Source: Lunularia cruciata
Lineage: Eukaryota > Streptophyta > Marchantiopsida > Lunulariales > Lunulariaceae
Direction: 5' to 3'
Length of the DNA: 64,000 bases
Assembly: GCA_948567375.1 (NCBI GenBank)
Contig: OX419758.1
Span: 29,269,001 to 29,333,000, forward strand
Made by a program: the position numbers and the translations under genes. The stretch's first letter is position 1. Each line of letters begins with the position of its first letter. Below are positions 12,996 to 23,100 of the stretch, piece after piece. Under the pieces are notes generated by a model. The model made no database searches and had not been told where the DNA came from. It saw only the letters and a list, made by a program, of their open reading frames with translations.

Positions 12996-13181
12996 TCACC
13001 GTAATCCCCAAAATCTACAATCCACCTCAAACAATCTTTCCAAATCCTCTCTTGTGTACAAGATGTACAATATCATCTCAAAGACATTGTAATGAACTAT
13101 AGGGTACACAAATGAGTCTTGGTTCTCTAACATAAGTTTAGCTCTTTCCTTCCCTAATGTTCTCTCCAAGTGAGCTTTCAT
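12996..13181 (-). pseudogene. A3 leader ORF (conserved small frame of TE-A)
   Basis: A 61-codon frame, MKAHLERTLGKERAKLML..., is also found in the leader of A1 (38165-38335) and A2 (27147-26987). In this copy the codon following ...ILYT is AGA (Arg), so the frame runs on for EDLERLFEVDCRFWGLR. In A1 and A2 the same position is a TGA stop. Function unknown. It lies between the primer site and gag. Confidence 0.45.
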
Positions 13182-13356
13182 AGCTTACTTCTGTCTAATA
13201 TATAATTGTAAACATTATCTTACCTTCTAGAGAAGTCTCAATAACAAAAATATGAGTTGGCCTATCTCTCACTTAGGAACATTATCTTACCTTCTAGAGA
13301 ACATTATGGAACATGGAACATTATCTTACCTTCTAGAGAAGTCTCAATAACAAAAA

Positions 13357-13981
13357 TATGAGTTGGCCTATCTCTCACTTAGGATGAACCTCTGATGGCT
13401 ATTATGGTAGTGCACCATGGACTAAGAAGGCAACCTCAACTCCATCATACTCCTCCAAGGCTAGCACTCCAAGATTCAAGACAGTGCTCACTAGAGAACA
13501 CAACAAGAGAGAGAGAGATAGTTGCAAATGAAAGGATGATGAATACCTTCTCACACCTAGTTTGTATACTTGTGAAATAGTTATGCACCAAAGTTACTAA
13601 TTATTGGATAACTCAAGTTACCATGCTAAAAATGAAAAAGTCAAAAAGCTAAAGGAATATCCATACTCATGGGAATATTCTCCTAAGCATGTGATCTTCT
13701 CTTGACCCAACCACTAAGTCAAGGATTCCTTCACATGGGCTATCCTTGGACTATAGAAGAATTTAAGCAAAAAGACTCATGGGTCCAAGAGTTCATAACT
13801 CTTTCCTCAAAGCCAAACACCTAGGAATAATACCAATTCAACACACTAGAATCCACAATAATGGTGCTCATCTTTTCTACTTCTTCTAAAGTAAAGTCCC
13901 TTTTATCTTAGCTATGACTAAATTTAGCTAATCATGACTAAGTAGAACCATCCTTTATCTCTATATAATTAATATCTCTCA
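13357..13981 (-). repeat. A3 right (5') LTR, first part, with a local duplication at its edge
   Basis: It begins TATGAGTTGGCC after a run of A and matches the A1 LTR in reverse complement up to AATATCTCTCA, where TE-C is inserted; the remaining 61 bp (CAAGTACTTATAAT... to GTGTCATA) resume after 17082. Just before it, about 65 bp containing the LTR edge are duplicated (13212-13277 and 13317-13384), separated by a third partial copy of AACATTATCTTACC. The duplication spans the primer-site region, so this copy could not have primed normally. Confidence 0.75.
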
Positions 13982-14392
13982 TGTAACAATATGGAGTTTA
14001 GCAACGTAGTTAGTAAGGCTAACGAAGTAGAGAATAAGCCAAATTAGCCCAAAATATTCTGAAAGCATCTAGGAAGCTTCTTGGGAAACTTCTTGACTAG
14101 CTTAACTTGCATCCCAAGAAAATAGCTTCTAGGAGTTTCTAACTAGCTTAGTTGCATACCAAGTAGGCGGCTTCTAGAAGGAAGCTTCTTGAGAAGCTAC
14201 TTGGTTAACTTGGCTTGCACTCTAAGAAAGCGGCTCAAGGAAGCTTCTTGAGAAGCTTATCAAGGGCCTTGTATGCTGCCTATAAATACCAAAACCAAAG
14301 CTCATGCTAGGCATTTGCAGTTTTCCTTCATTCAAGTGTCCCAATGTGAGCTTCCATTCTCCTATTTCTCTCCTTGGTCTGGGACTTTTATA
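13982..14392 (+). repeat. TE-C 5' LTR
   Basis: A 411-bp LTR beginning TGTAACAATATGG and ending CTTTTATA (expected TTACA). It contains GAAGCTTC dyads at 14073-14080, 14181-14188 and 14240-14247, plus two with one mutated base, and a TATA box TATAAATA at 14281-14288. It is a little more decayed than the 3' LTR. Confidence 0.85.
14073..14288 (+). promoter_or_regulatory. Heat-shock-element-like cluster and TATA box, TE-C 5' LTR
   Basis: Inverted GAA-nn-TTC dyads lie 0-210 bp upstream of TATAAATA (14281). This is the arrangement of heat-shock factor binding sites. In this LTR the best triple site is mutated (TTCTAGGAGTTTC instead of TTCTAGAAGCTTC). The role is inferred. Confidence 0.4.
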
Positions 14393-14779
14393 TTGGAATT
14401 AGAGTAAGAATGGGATGGATGGAATTTATGGACCACCAAATCCACTTCCGCCCAACCATTGGGATTTTTGTGTATAGATATTACCCAAGCATCATTTCAC
14501 ACAATTCATTACCTCGTGCTTTGGATATGATTTTTTGCATATGATCACCTAGTCTAAGGAACCCTTGATACTTCCCGTTGTAACTTATGGAGAACGGTGG
14601 ACGTGTTGCATCTATGTGTTAATCAATTAGATAAATTGGGAGTAGTGGGATAGAGTAGTAGTCATGATGGCAATACCAAACTTTATCCTTACAATGCAAC
14701 AACAAATCAAGCACCTTACTTGATTGTTGGATGACCAAGAGCAACAACGACAAGAACACATAGAGAGAGCACCAGTTTG

Positions 14780-15280
14780 AGATGGAGAAGATTGCATTTG
14801 ATTTCCAAAACCCAAGGTGTTTGAAGGTAAAAATCTTTCAAGCACAATGGAGAATTTTGTGTTTGATTGCAAATGTTACTTTGAAGCCACCAATCTTCAA
14901 GATGAATGGAAACAAATTCTCTTGGCTTCTAGCCAATTGGATGGTCTGGCAAAACTTTCGTGGTGGTTCCTAGTGGAGCAAGCTGAACAACGGATTGTTG
15001 CACCAATTTTGACATGAGCAGAATTCAAGGATGCAATACTTGGCCAATTTCAAAGTATAAATGCCACCCGAGCCGCATGAGATAAATTAGTAGAGTTGAA
15101 GTAGATTGGCCCTCTAAGGAGCTACATCACACAATTTCAGAACATCATCATGCAAATTCTAGATATACAAGAATGTGAAGTTCTGGATCAATTTGTGTGG
15201 GGATTGAAGTCATGAGGTGACCATGCAAGAACCACAAAATGTGGAAGAAGCCATGCGATTGGCTGATCGCTTTGATTCCT
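14780..15280 (+). pseudogene. TE-C gag remnant
   Basis: Plus-strand fragments read as a Ty3-type Gag: VFEGKNLSSTMENFVFDCKC, a Trp-rich WKQILLASSQLDGLA and WWFLVEQAE at 14817-15017. Alternate frames carry the two halves, so there is at least one frameshift. Stops follow (TGAGCAGAATTC at 15015). A nucleocapsid zinc knuckle is not clear. The identity rests on order and resemblance to plant chromovirus Gag. Confidence 0.55.
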
Positions 15281-15654
15281 TGGTTGTGATAACTTGGTCT
15301 CGACCTTGACCTACACAAAGCCTACCAATACAATACACACAGGTAGAGAAATTGGCACCAATGGAGATTGATACTGTCCAACAGAGACCACTCAATATAG
15401 TGGATAGAGAAAGATTACGACAAAATGGAGGTTGTTTTTATTGTTGCCTAAGTTAGACATTGCATTGTTGAATGTGCAACTTAGGAATGAGCAACCTAGA
15501 CAAGTCACCCAAATGGAGTTTGTGGAACAAAATGATCAAGGAAACAAGGAAACCCAATAGGAGATTTTGAGCCGCCTACTAGGAGCTTGACTAGTTCCAA
15601 TGGGATTGAAGGCTTGACATATGCAAGTTTGCTTCACTTGCAAGGTACAATATC

Positions 15655-16610
15655 TAATTAGGGTTGTAGGATTTTGGTTGATATTGGAAGTTCAGAGAAT
15701 TGCATGTCTATGCAAGTAGCAAAGGAATTGGGTATTCCTATCAAGCCGGTGATTGGAAGTAGATTGATGATGGCGGATGGTAGAAAAGGTTATGCATTTT
15801 GTACCTCGCATCCTATACTTGGCACCAAGCTTGCTTTGTCCACAGCCTATCATCCTTAAACTGATGGACAAACAGAACATGTAAATCATACCTTGGAAGA
15901 TATGCTGTGTGCCTTTGTCAATGTCCACCATACCAATTGGGATGAATGTCTTGCAGTTGCAGAATTTACCTACAACAATTCCAAATAGGCAAGCACCAAA
16001 TTTTCTCCTTTCTTTCTCAATTTTGGCCAAGATCCGCTTGTCCCAAATTCTCTTCTTGCTCCTCCTCTATCTCAGGTCCCTCATACTTCAACCTTCCTGA
16101 CCACCATCTCTGAATCTCTCCAACAAGCCAAATCTCACCTCCTTGTTACTCAAAATTGTCAAAACCAATATGCGGAGAACCATAATTGTGATCTCACCTT
16201 TGAAGTCAATGATAAAATTATGCTATCCTTAGTAATCTACCCCTCCTACTTGATATTCAAGTTTGTAAACTTGCCCCTAATTAGATAGGACCCTTTGATA
16301 TCACCCAAATTACCTCTCTTGTTGCTTATCGACTTGCCTTGCCTTGCCTTGTCATATGCACATCCATTGTATCTTTCATGTTTCTAAGTTAAAACCCTTT
16401 GTTCCTAACCCCTCTTCTTTTTCCTTTGAAGTCCAACCCCCTCCTCTTGTCCTATCAATGATCATGAGGAGTATGAAGTTGATTGTATCCTTACGCGTTG
16501 CCACATTCAACAAGGACACCAACAACATATGGAGTACAAGGTCCTTTGGAAAGTGTACCCCCTTCATGGGAACCTCTTTCTCACCTCCAGAATGCACTGA
16601 CGGCCACCTA
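15655..16610 (+). pseudogene. TE-C protease joined to integrase end and chromodomain (deleted pol)
   Basis: A protease-like frame (VDIGSSENCMSMQVAKELG, 15677 onwards) runs directly at about 15.81 kb into the last part of an integrase core: STAYHPQTDGQTEHVN carries the third catalytic acid (Glu), then WDECLAVAEFTYNN. About 1.5-2 kb normally coding RT, RNase H and the first two integrase acids is missing. The integrase C-terminus follows, then IHCIFHVSKLK (the SxLK-type motif that precedes chromodomains). In another frame at 16463-16570 is a chromodomain: EEYEVDCIL, MEYKVLWK. Stops and frameshifts make it inactive. Confidence 0.75.
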
Positions 16611-16665
16611 GGAGTTTGAAGCTTCAATGGTGACCAGGACGTCACCAACTAGCGGTGGGTGAATA

Positions 16666-17077
16666 TGTAATATGGAGTTTAGCGATGTAGTTAGTAAGGC
16701 CAACAAAGTAGAGAATAAGCCAAATTAGCCCAAAATATTCCAAAAGCATCTAGGAAGCTTCTTGGGAAACTTCTTGACTAGCTTAACTTGCACCCCAAGC
16801 AAATAGCTTCTAGAAGCTTCTAACTAGCTTAGCTTGCACGCCAAGTAGGCGGCTTCTAGAAGGAAGCTTCTTGAGAAGCTTCTCAATGGTCAACTTGGCT
16901 TGCACTCTAAGAAAGCGGCTCAAGGAAGCTTCTTGAGAAGCTTCTCAATGGCCTTGTATGCTACCTATAAATACCAAAACCAAAGCTCATGCTAGGCATT
17001 CAGAGTTTTCCTTCATTCAAGTGTCCCAATGTGAGCTTCTATTCTCCTATTTCTCTCCTTGGTCTTGGACTTTTACA
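16666..17077 (+). repeat. TE-C 3' LTR
   Basis: A 412-bp LTR from TGTAATATGG to CTTTTACA, homologous along its length to 13982-14392. It is preceded by a G-rich tract (AGCGGTGGGTGAATA) in the polypurine-tract position and followed by target duplication TCTCA. Confidence 0.85.
16754..16973 (+). promoter_or_regulatory. Heat-shock-element cluster and TATA box, TE-C 3' LTR
   Basis: Six perfect GAAGCTTC dyads (GAAnnTTC) lie at 16754, 16813, 16863, 16875, 16925 and 16937. The second belongs to a perfect three-block site TTCnnGAAnnTTC at 16808-16820. A TATA box TATAAATA is at 16966-16973. Spacing upstream of TATA resembles heat-inducible promoters, including the LTR of the Arabidopsis ONSEN element (established for that element, which is Ty1/Copia). 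Heat response here is inference. Confidence 0.5.
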
Positions 17078-17143
17078 TCTCAAGTACTTATAATACCAAA
17101 CTAAATATCACAATAATGTATACATGCACAAATGGGTGTCATA

Positions 17144-18847
17144 GTCCAATATACTAATAGTTATTAGAGGAGTACTATTCAAGGTGAACTATATTGTATT
17201 GAGACCAATGACCAAAACTGATTACCCATTGTTGATCGGAAGACCTTGCATGTATAGTGTACGTGTTGTGGTGGATTGGCACCAACAAAAGCTAGGGTTC
17301 AAAGACATTTTTTCTGAAGACCAAAAGTTGGTGATACTTAGTTGGACAAAGATTCCACACCTTAGGAAAACTACTTTTTTGGAAGATGAAGATCAATCTG
17401 ATGATACTTTCTCTTTGTCCTCAGATGATTTGGACAAAGAAGTCAAAGTGAATTATTTGGAGAGCTATGAGGTGGATGTTGAAGGAGAGAATTTGTATGA
17501 TGTCACCTTGGGCAGCAGCAATTTGGAGGAAAGATGTCTAAACTCCATTTGACTTGGGTTGAACCAAGTCAGTCATGTTGAAGGAATCATTCACTCAAAT
17601 GACTATCAAGATGTAGTCTTGGAAGAAGGCAAAGTATTGAAAATATCTAAGATAGTCACTCTAGACAAATTGGCAGGTTACACTACCTTGTTTATTGAGT
17701 ACCAAGATGTATTTGTTTGGTCCATTGATTAGATGCCGGGAATCCTCCAACAAATTGGGGAACATTGGATTGAAGGCGCAATTCCAGTTTGGCAACATCA
17801 GTGCCAATTGAACCCAAGTACTCACTTTTGGTTAAAGATGAAATTGATAAGTACTTGGAGGCCAAAATTATTTTTCTTGTCTTGAGCAGTGAATGGGTTT
17901 TGCCCATTGTCATGGTTCTAAAGAAGAAGACAAGGAAGATTCAGGTGTGCCAAGACTTCTGCAAGCTTAATGCAATAACAAGGAAAGGCAATCATCCTTT
18001 GCCCTTCATAGATACAATTTGGGACCAAGTAGTAAGTCAATCCTTGTTATAGTTTTCTTGATTGATTTTTAGGCTAAAATCAAGTGTCCATTTAAGAAGA
18101 AGGCAAGGACAAGACTACCTTCACTACCTATTGGAGTACATTTGCATACAATCAAATGCACTTCAGATTGTGTAATGCTCCCACTCCTTCCACTTTAGGT
18201 TGTGTATTGCTTTCCAATGGATGATGAATGCAATCATTACAGACTTTCTGTGGAAGTTAGTGGAAGTTTTTGTTGATGATTTTGTGTGTTTGGACAAAGA
18301 GAGGTACATTTGGACCACCTTCACCAAATTTTTGAAAGGTGTCATTTCTCCAGCTTGTCATTACACATAAAGAAATGCTTCTTTGCAATGAAAGAGGGAA
18401 TTATGCTAGGACATCAGGTGTCAAGCCAAGATATTGAAGTCATTGAAGAGAAGGTAAAAGTAATCTTAGCTTTGGAATCCCCCAAAAATATTTGGGACCT
18501 AAGAGCTTTCTTGGATCATGTTGGATCTTATAGACACTTCATGTCTAACTATGTGGTGTTGGCTACACCTTTGACAAAGCTCTTGAAGAAATCCAAAGAC
18601 TACTTGTGGGAGGCGGATCAAGAAGAAGCCTTCTAAGTGTTGAAGAAGAAATTGGTGGAAGCACTAGTTATGAGGCTCCAAATTGGGATATATTTTTTCA
18701 TGTGTGTATAGATACTTCATCCATGCCAATTGGAGTAGTCTTGAGTCTGAAAGACAATACAAAGAAAAACTACCCCATCTATTATACCAATTGACAACTT
18801 TCAATTGTAGAGAAGAATTATACTACTATTGAAAGAGAAGCACTTGG
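17144..18847 (+). pseudogene. TE-D part 1: protease end, RT and start of RNase H (Ty3/Gypsy)
   Basis: Plus-strand fragments in order. The protease C-terminal signature DYPLLIGRP is at about 17220. A linker rich in acidic residues follows. RT has SLLVKDEIDKYLEAKIIF, VLPIVMVLKKK, the catalytic box VEVFVDDFCVFG (about 18260-18300) and LGHQV...VRAFLDHVGSYRHFM-like thumb region to 18636. RNase H begins IGVVLSLKDNTKKNYPIYY and VEKNYTTIEREALG. Many stops. The frame ends at 18847 within RNase H, exactly where TE-E begins, and continues at 54652. The DDFCVxG box is like TE-A's, placing it near the Athila-like, non-chromodomain branch. Confidence 0.8.
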
Positions 18848-19392
18848 TGTTGCGGGGATTGTAAGGTCTTGAGATTGCGCTGGGCACTTGCCTGCTTGTG
18901 CTTATGCTGGCTTGTTCACCATAAGCTCGGCATTGGTTTTGTTTCTAGCTTTGTGACAACAATCTCTCTTGGCAGAATTTTTGCTGATGTTCCGCACCTA
19001 AAGTTCTTGAGTTGTTGTTCTAGACTATTTCTCACTCTAAGCTTCTTAGGAGGGTGGTGGGTTTTGTTGTAATGTCAGGTCTGTCCAAGCACAGACTCAA
19101 GGATTTGAGTACTAGTCCATAGGTCATGCAATTGACTCAACTCCAAAATTTTGCTCCATGTACTTGTTAAATTTTGCAGCCTAGCTGAATACCGTGGTGT
19201 TTATTCCATTCTTTTTACTGTTTCTTATTTTTGTAAATACACATTCAATAATGGGAAATGTCACTTCCAACTTCTTACCAGGTTTCAAATCCATAACTTT
19301 TCAGGATGATCAAGCAGACCTGACTGCATAATGGTTGCATCTAAACACACTGCCTAGTCAAGCATGTATAGAACTCAAAGTCAGCCTGGTCC
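18848..19392 (-). repeat. TE-E 3' LTR, outer part (before A2)
   Basis: It matches 51377-51939 of the right LTR nearly throughout (GGGGATTGTAAGGTCTTGAGATTGC ... GTCAGCCTGGTCC). It ends at the A2 insertion point, and the right LTR shows the unbroken sequence CCTGGTCCTAACTCC there. A small stem GTCTGT/ACAGAC (19079-19096) sits where the right LTR has a larger hairpin. Confidence 0.9.
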
Positions 19393-20084
19393 TGTGAGCC
19401 GGCCTGTCTCTCACTCAGGATGAACCTCTGATGGCTATTATGGTAGTGCACCATGGACTAAGAAGGCAAGGAACCCAAACTCCATCATACTCCTCCAAGG
19501 CTAACACTCCAAGACTCAAGACATTGCTCACTAGAGAACTCAATGAGAGAGAGATAGTTGCAAATGAAAGGATGATGAGTACCTCCTCACCCCTTGTTTA
19601 TATACTTGTGAAATAGTTACATACCAAAGTTACTAATTACCGTAGTAACTCAAGTTACTAGACTAAAAGTCAAGTAAAGTCAAAAAGTAGAAAGGAATAT
19701 CCATTCACATGGGCATATTCCCCTAAGCATGTGGTCTTATCTTGACCCAACCACTAAGTCAAGGATTCCTTCACATGAGCTATCCTTGGACTAAAGAAGA
19801 ATCCAAAACAAAAAGGCTTGGGGGCCCAAGAGTTGTCAACTCTTTCCTCAAAGCCAAACACCTAGGAATAATACCAAGTCAACACACTAAAATCCAAAAT
19901 AGTGGTGCTCATCTTTTCTACTTCCTCTAAAATAAGGTCCCCTCTATCTTAGCTATGAATAACTTTAGCTAACCATGACTAATATAGAACCATCTTTTAT
20001 CTCTATATAAATAATATCTCTTAAGTACTTGTAATACCAAGCTAAATATCACAATACCATGCACATGCACAAATGGGTGTTACA
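19393..20084 (-). repeat. A2 3' LTR
   Basis: 692 bp from TGTGAGCCGG to GGGTGTTACA. It has about 13 bp (TAAGCATGTGGTC) that A1 and the A2 5' LTR lack. It is followed by TTTACCCCTGG, the complement of the GGGGTAAA polypurine-like tract. Confidence 0.9.
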
Positions 20085-20132
20085 TTTACCCCTGGACTAA
20101 GTTTTCATTTTTTCCTCAAAGTGAAGGTCTCT

Positions 20133-23100
20133 CTACCTTCTATGGTACATCTTCAACTTATCATGGTTAATCCTATCAAAGTGTCTTCCTCCCAACTCCT
20201 TGAAATCATAAGTGTAATTGTCCCACACCTTCTCCACTATGAAAGGTCCAAAGTACTTAGGCAAAAACTTCTTTTGCACTCTCTTGAATCGAATGGAATC
20301 AAACAACATTACCCAATCACCTTCTTTGAAAGTCTCCACCTTCTTCTTGCCTTGCCTCTTGTCATAGCTCTCCTTTTGTTTCCTTTGGGCTTGCTCCACT
20401 CGAACCATAGCAACTGCTCTTGCCTCTTCCAACTCCATGAGTTGATCCTTCCTTGACTTCTCTGCCTCACCTCCTTGTGCTTTCTTCAATCTCCTATGAA
20501 TGCTTTGGAAGGTAGAAAGATCAAAGTGAATAGGTAAGGTAGACTCAATACCATACACCAATTGAAATGGAGAATATCCGGTGGAAGTCTTCATGGTTGT
20601 CCTATACTCCCACAAAACTGCATGAATCCTCTTGTCTCAATGATGTTTAGCCCCCTCCATTTTTGCATCTTTGGCCAACATCATGCACAAGGTCTGATTG
20701 GTTCTCTCTACCAAGCCATTGGAATTTGGCTTATAGGATGTAGTTACTCTATGTGTGATAGAGAAATGTCGTAGCATGGCTTGTGAGCCGGCCTGTCTCT
20801 CACTCAGGATGAACCTCTGATGGCTATTATGGTAGCGCACCATGGACTAAGAAGGCAAGGAACCCCAACTCCATCATACTCCTCCAAGGCTAACACTCCA
20901 AGACTCAAGACATTGCTCACTAGAGAACTCAATGAGAGAGAGATAGTTGCAAATGAAAGGATGATGAGTACCTCCTCACTCCTTGTTTATATACTTGTGA
21001 AATAGTTACGTACCAAAGTTACTAATTACCGTAGTAACTCAAGTTACTAGACTAAAAGTCAAGTAAAGTCAAAAAGTAGAAAGGAATATCCATTCACATG
21101 GGCATATTCCCCTTATCTTGACCCAACCACTAAAGCAAGGATTCCTTCACATGGGCTATCCTTAGACTAAAGAAGAATCCAAAACAAAAAGGCTTGCGGG
21201 CCCAAGAGTTCTCAACTCTTTCCCCAAAGCCAAACACCTAGGAATAATACCAAGTCAACACACTAAAATCCAAAATAGTGGTGCTCATCTTTTCTACTTC
21301 CTCTAAAGTAAGGTCCCATCTATCTTAGCTATGACTAACTTTAGCTAACCATGACTAATATAGAACCATCCTTTATCTCTATATAAATAATATCTCTTAA
21401 GTACTTGTAATACCAAGCTAAATATCACAATACCACACACATGCACAAATGGGTGTTACAGGCTATAGTAATGCTTCTTGTAAACTCTCTTCCTCTATTA
21501 GAAACCAACTCCAAAGGGCATCCAAACCTAGTAATAAATGCGTTCATAAAGAAATCTACCCACTTCATCTTCATTCTTGTCCCTCAATGGTCTAGCCTCA
21601 ACCCACTTGGTAAGGTTATCAATAACTACCACAATGTACCAATTGTTCCTTGGGGTTCTATTGAGAGGACCTACAAAATCAATTCCCCACTTCTCAAAAG
21701 GTCCTAGCAATGGAATTGATCTAAGTGGTGGAGTGGATGTAGACTTTCTAGAAAAAGCTTGACAAACATGACAAGTTTTGCAATAATCAAGACAATCCTT
21801 GAAAATCCTTCTCCAATGGTAACTTGCATCTAGAATCTTGAAAGCAGTCACCTTTCCTGCAAAGTGTCCTCCACATACTAAACCTTCATGAAACTCCTTT
21901 ATGAGTAGGATAGACTCTTCCTTACCCATTGCTCTTGGAAGTAGACCATCTGCTCCTTGGTGAAAAAGAATATCCTCCACCATTGTGTAAGGTCTAGATC
22001 TTGCTGCATTCCTCTCCCTAGCATGCATCCCTTCTGGATAGTTACCTTTTTTCACAAAATCCACAATCTCCTTGTACTCCATTGGAACCTCTTGAATGAT
22101 TGAGATTGTCATGAGCTCCTCATGCAGGAAGGAATCATCCACTAGCTCATCTCCATCATGATCATAGGCTTTAGATAACAAATCAACATTTGCATGTTTC
22201 TTTCGTGGCCTATCCTCAATGGTGTAGTCATACTCAGACAAGAGTATCATCCACCTTGCTAGTCTCCCTTCAACATTAGGCTTGCTGAAGATGTACTTCA
22301 AAGCCTTGTGATCCATGACAATGGTGGCTTTCCCTCCAATCAAGTAGTGTCTAAACTTCTTGAGACCAAAGATCACTGCCAACCCTTCTCTCTCCGTGAC
22401 AGAGTAGTTCTTCTCTGCTGAAACCATCTGCCTACTAGCATAAGCTATTGGATGATCATGTCCATCTTGGTCTAATTGACTAAGAGTGCATCCTATAGCT
22501 ATATTAGAAGCATCAGTGTAGAGGATGAAAGGCTTACTCCAATCAGGTTTAGCAAGAATTGGAGCTACAACAAGGGATTGCTTGAGCTCCTCAAAAGCTT
22601 TGAGAGCCTCCTTGTCCTCCAAAATCACCATGTAATCTACACACTTCTTCATGTAGATGGTCAATGCATAAGCCTTGTTGGAAAATGAGAAGATGAACCT
22701 CTTATAGTATCCAACCATCCCCAAGAATTGGCGTAACTTTGTTAAGCTTGAAGGGAATGGAAAGTCTGAGATTTTCCTCACCTTCTCAGGAGCAACTGCT
22801 ATTCCATCCTTGGAGATGATGTGCCCCAAAAGTAGACCTTCTTCACATCCAAAAATGCACTTCTCTGGGTTGAGTGATGCATTTGCCTCATCCAAGCATT
22901 GTAAGACTTTGATTAGGTGCTCAAAGTGCTCTTACTTACTTCCATAGACACAAAAGTCATCAATGAAGTCTCTCACAAATTTCCCAATGAAAGGTTCAAA
23001 TACCTTGTTCATGAACGGTTGGAATGTGGCTGGAGCATTGCAAAGCCCAAAAGGCATGACCTTGAAAGCGTAAGTTCCCCAAGGTGTGGTGAATGTGGTG

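Larger units (their letters stand above)
13982..17077 (+). mobile_element. TE-C: deleted chromovirus-type Ty3/Gypsy element with intact LTR pair
   Basis: LTRs 13982-14392 and 16666-17077, with perfect 5-bp target duplications TCTCA at 13977-13981 and 17078-17082. The interior of about 2.27 kb holds gag, protease, the last part of integrase and a chromodomain. RT, RNase H and most of the integrase are absent, so it is non-autonomous. A degenerate initiator-tRNA-Met-like primer site follows the first LTR (TGGAATTAGAGT, 14394-14405). It is inserted in the right LTR of A3. It may have moved as a deletion derivative using enzymes from a full element, or been deleted after insertion. Confidence 0.85.
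11049..17143 (-). mobile_element. TE-A copy A3: old, internally deleted Ty3/Gypsy element
   Basis: A minus-strand relative of the intact element at 37445-45245. Left LTR 11049-11726, integrase remnant, leader, and right LTR 13357-13981 continued at 17083-17143 after the TE-C insertion. Gag, protease, RT and RNase H are missing: at about 12593-12613 the sequence jumps from the start of the integrase core to the untranslated leader. No matching target duplication is visible at the outer ends (AAGC versus GTCC), so the ends may be rearranged. LTR divergence from A1 is clearly higher than that of A2, so this is the oldest TE-A copy here. Confidence 0.8.
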
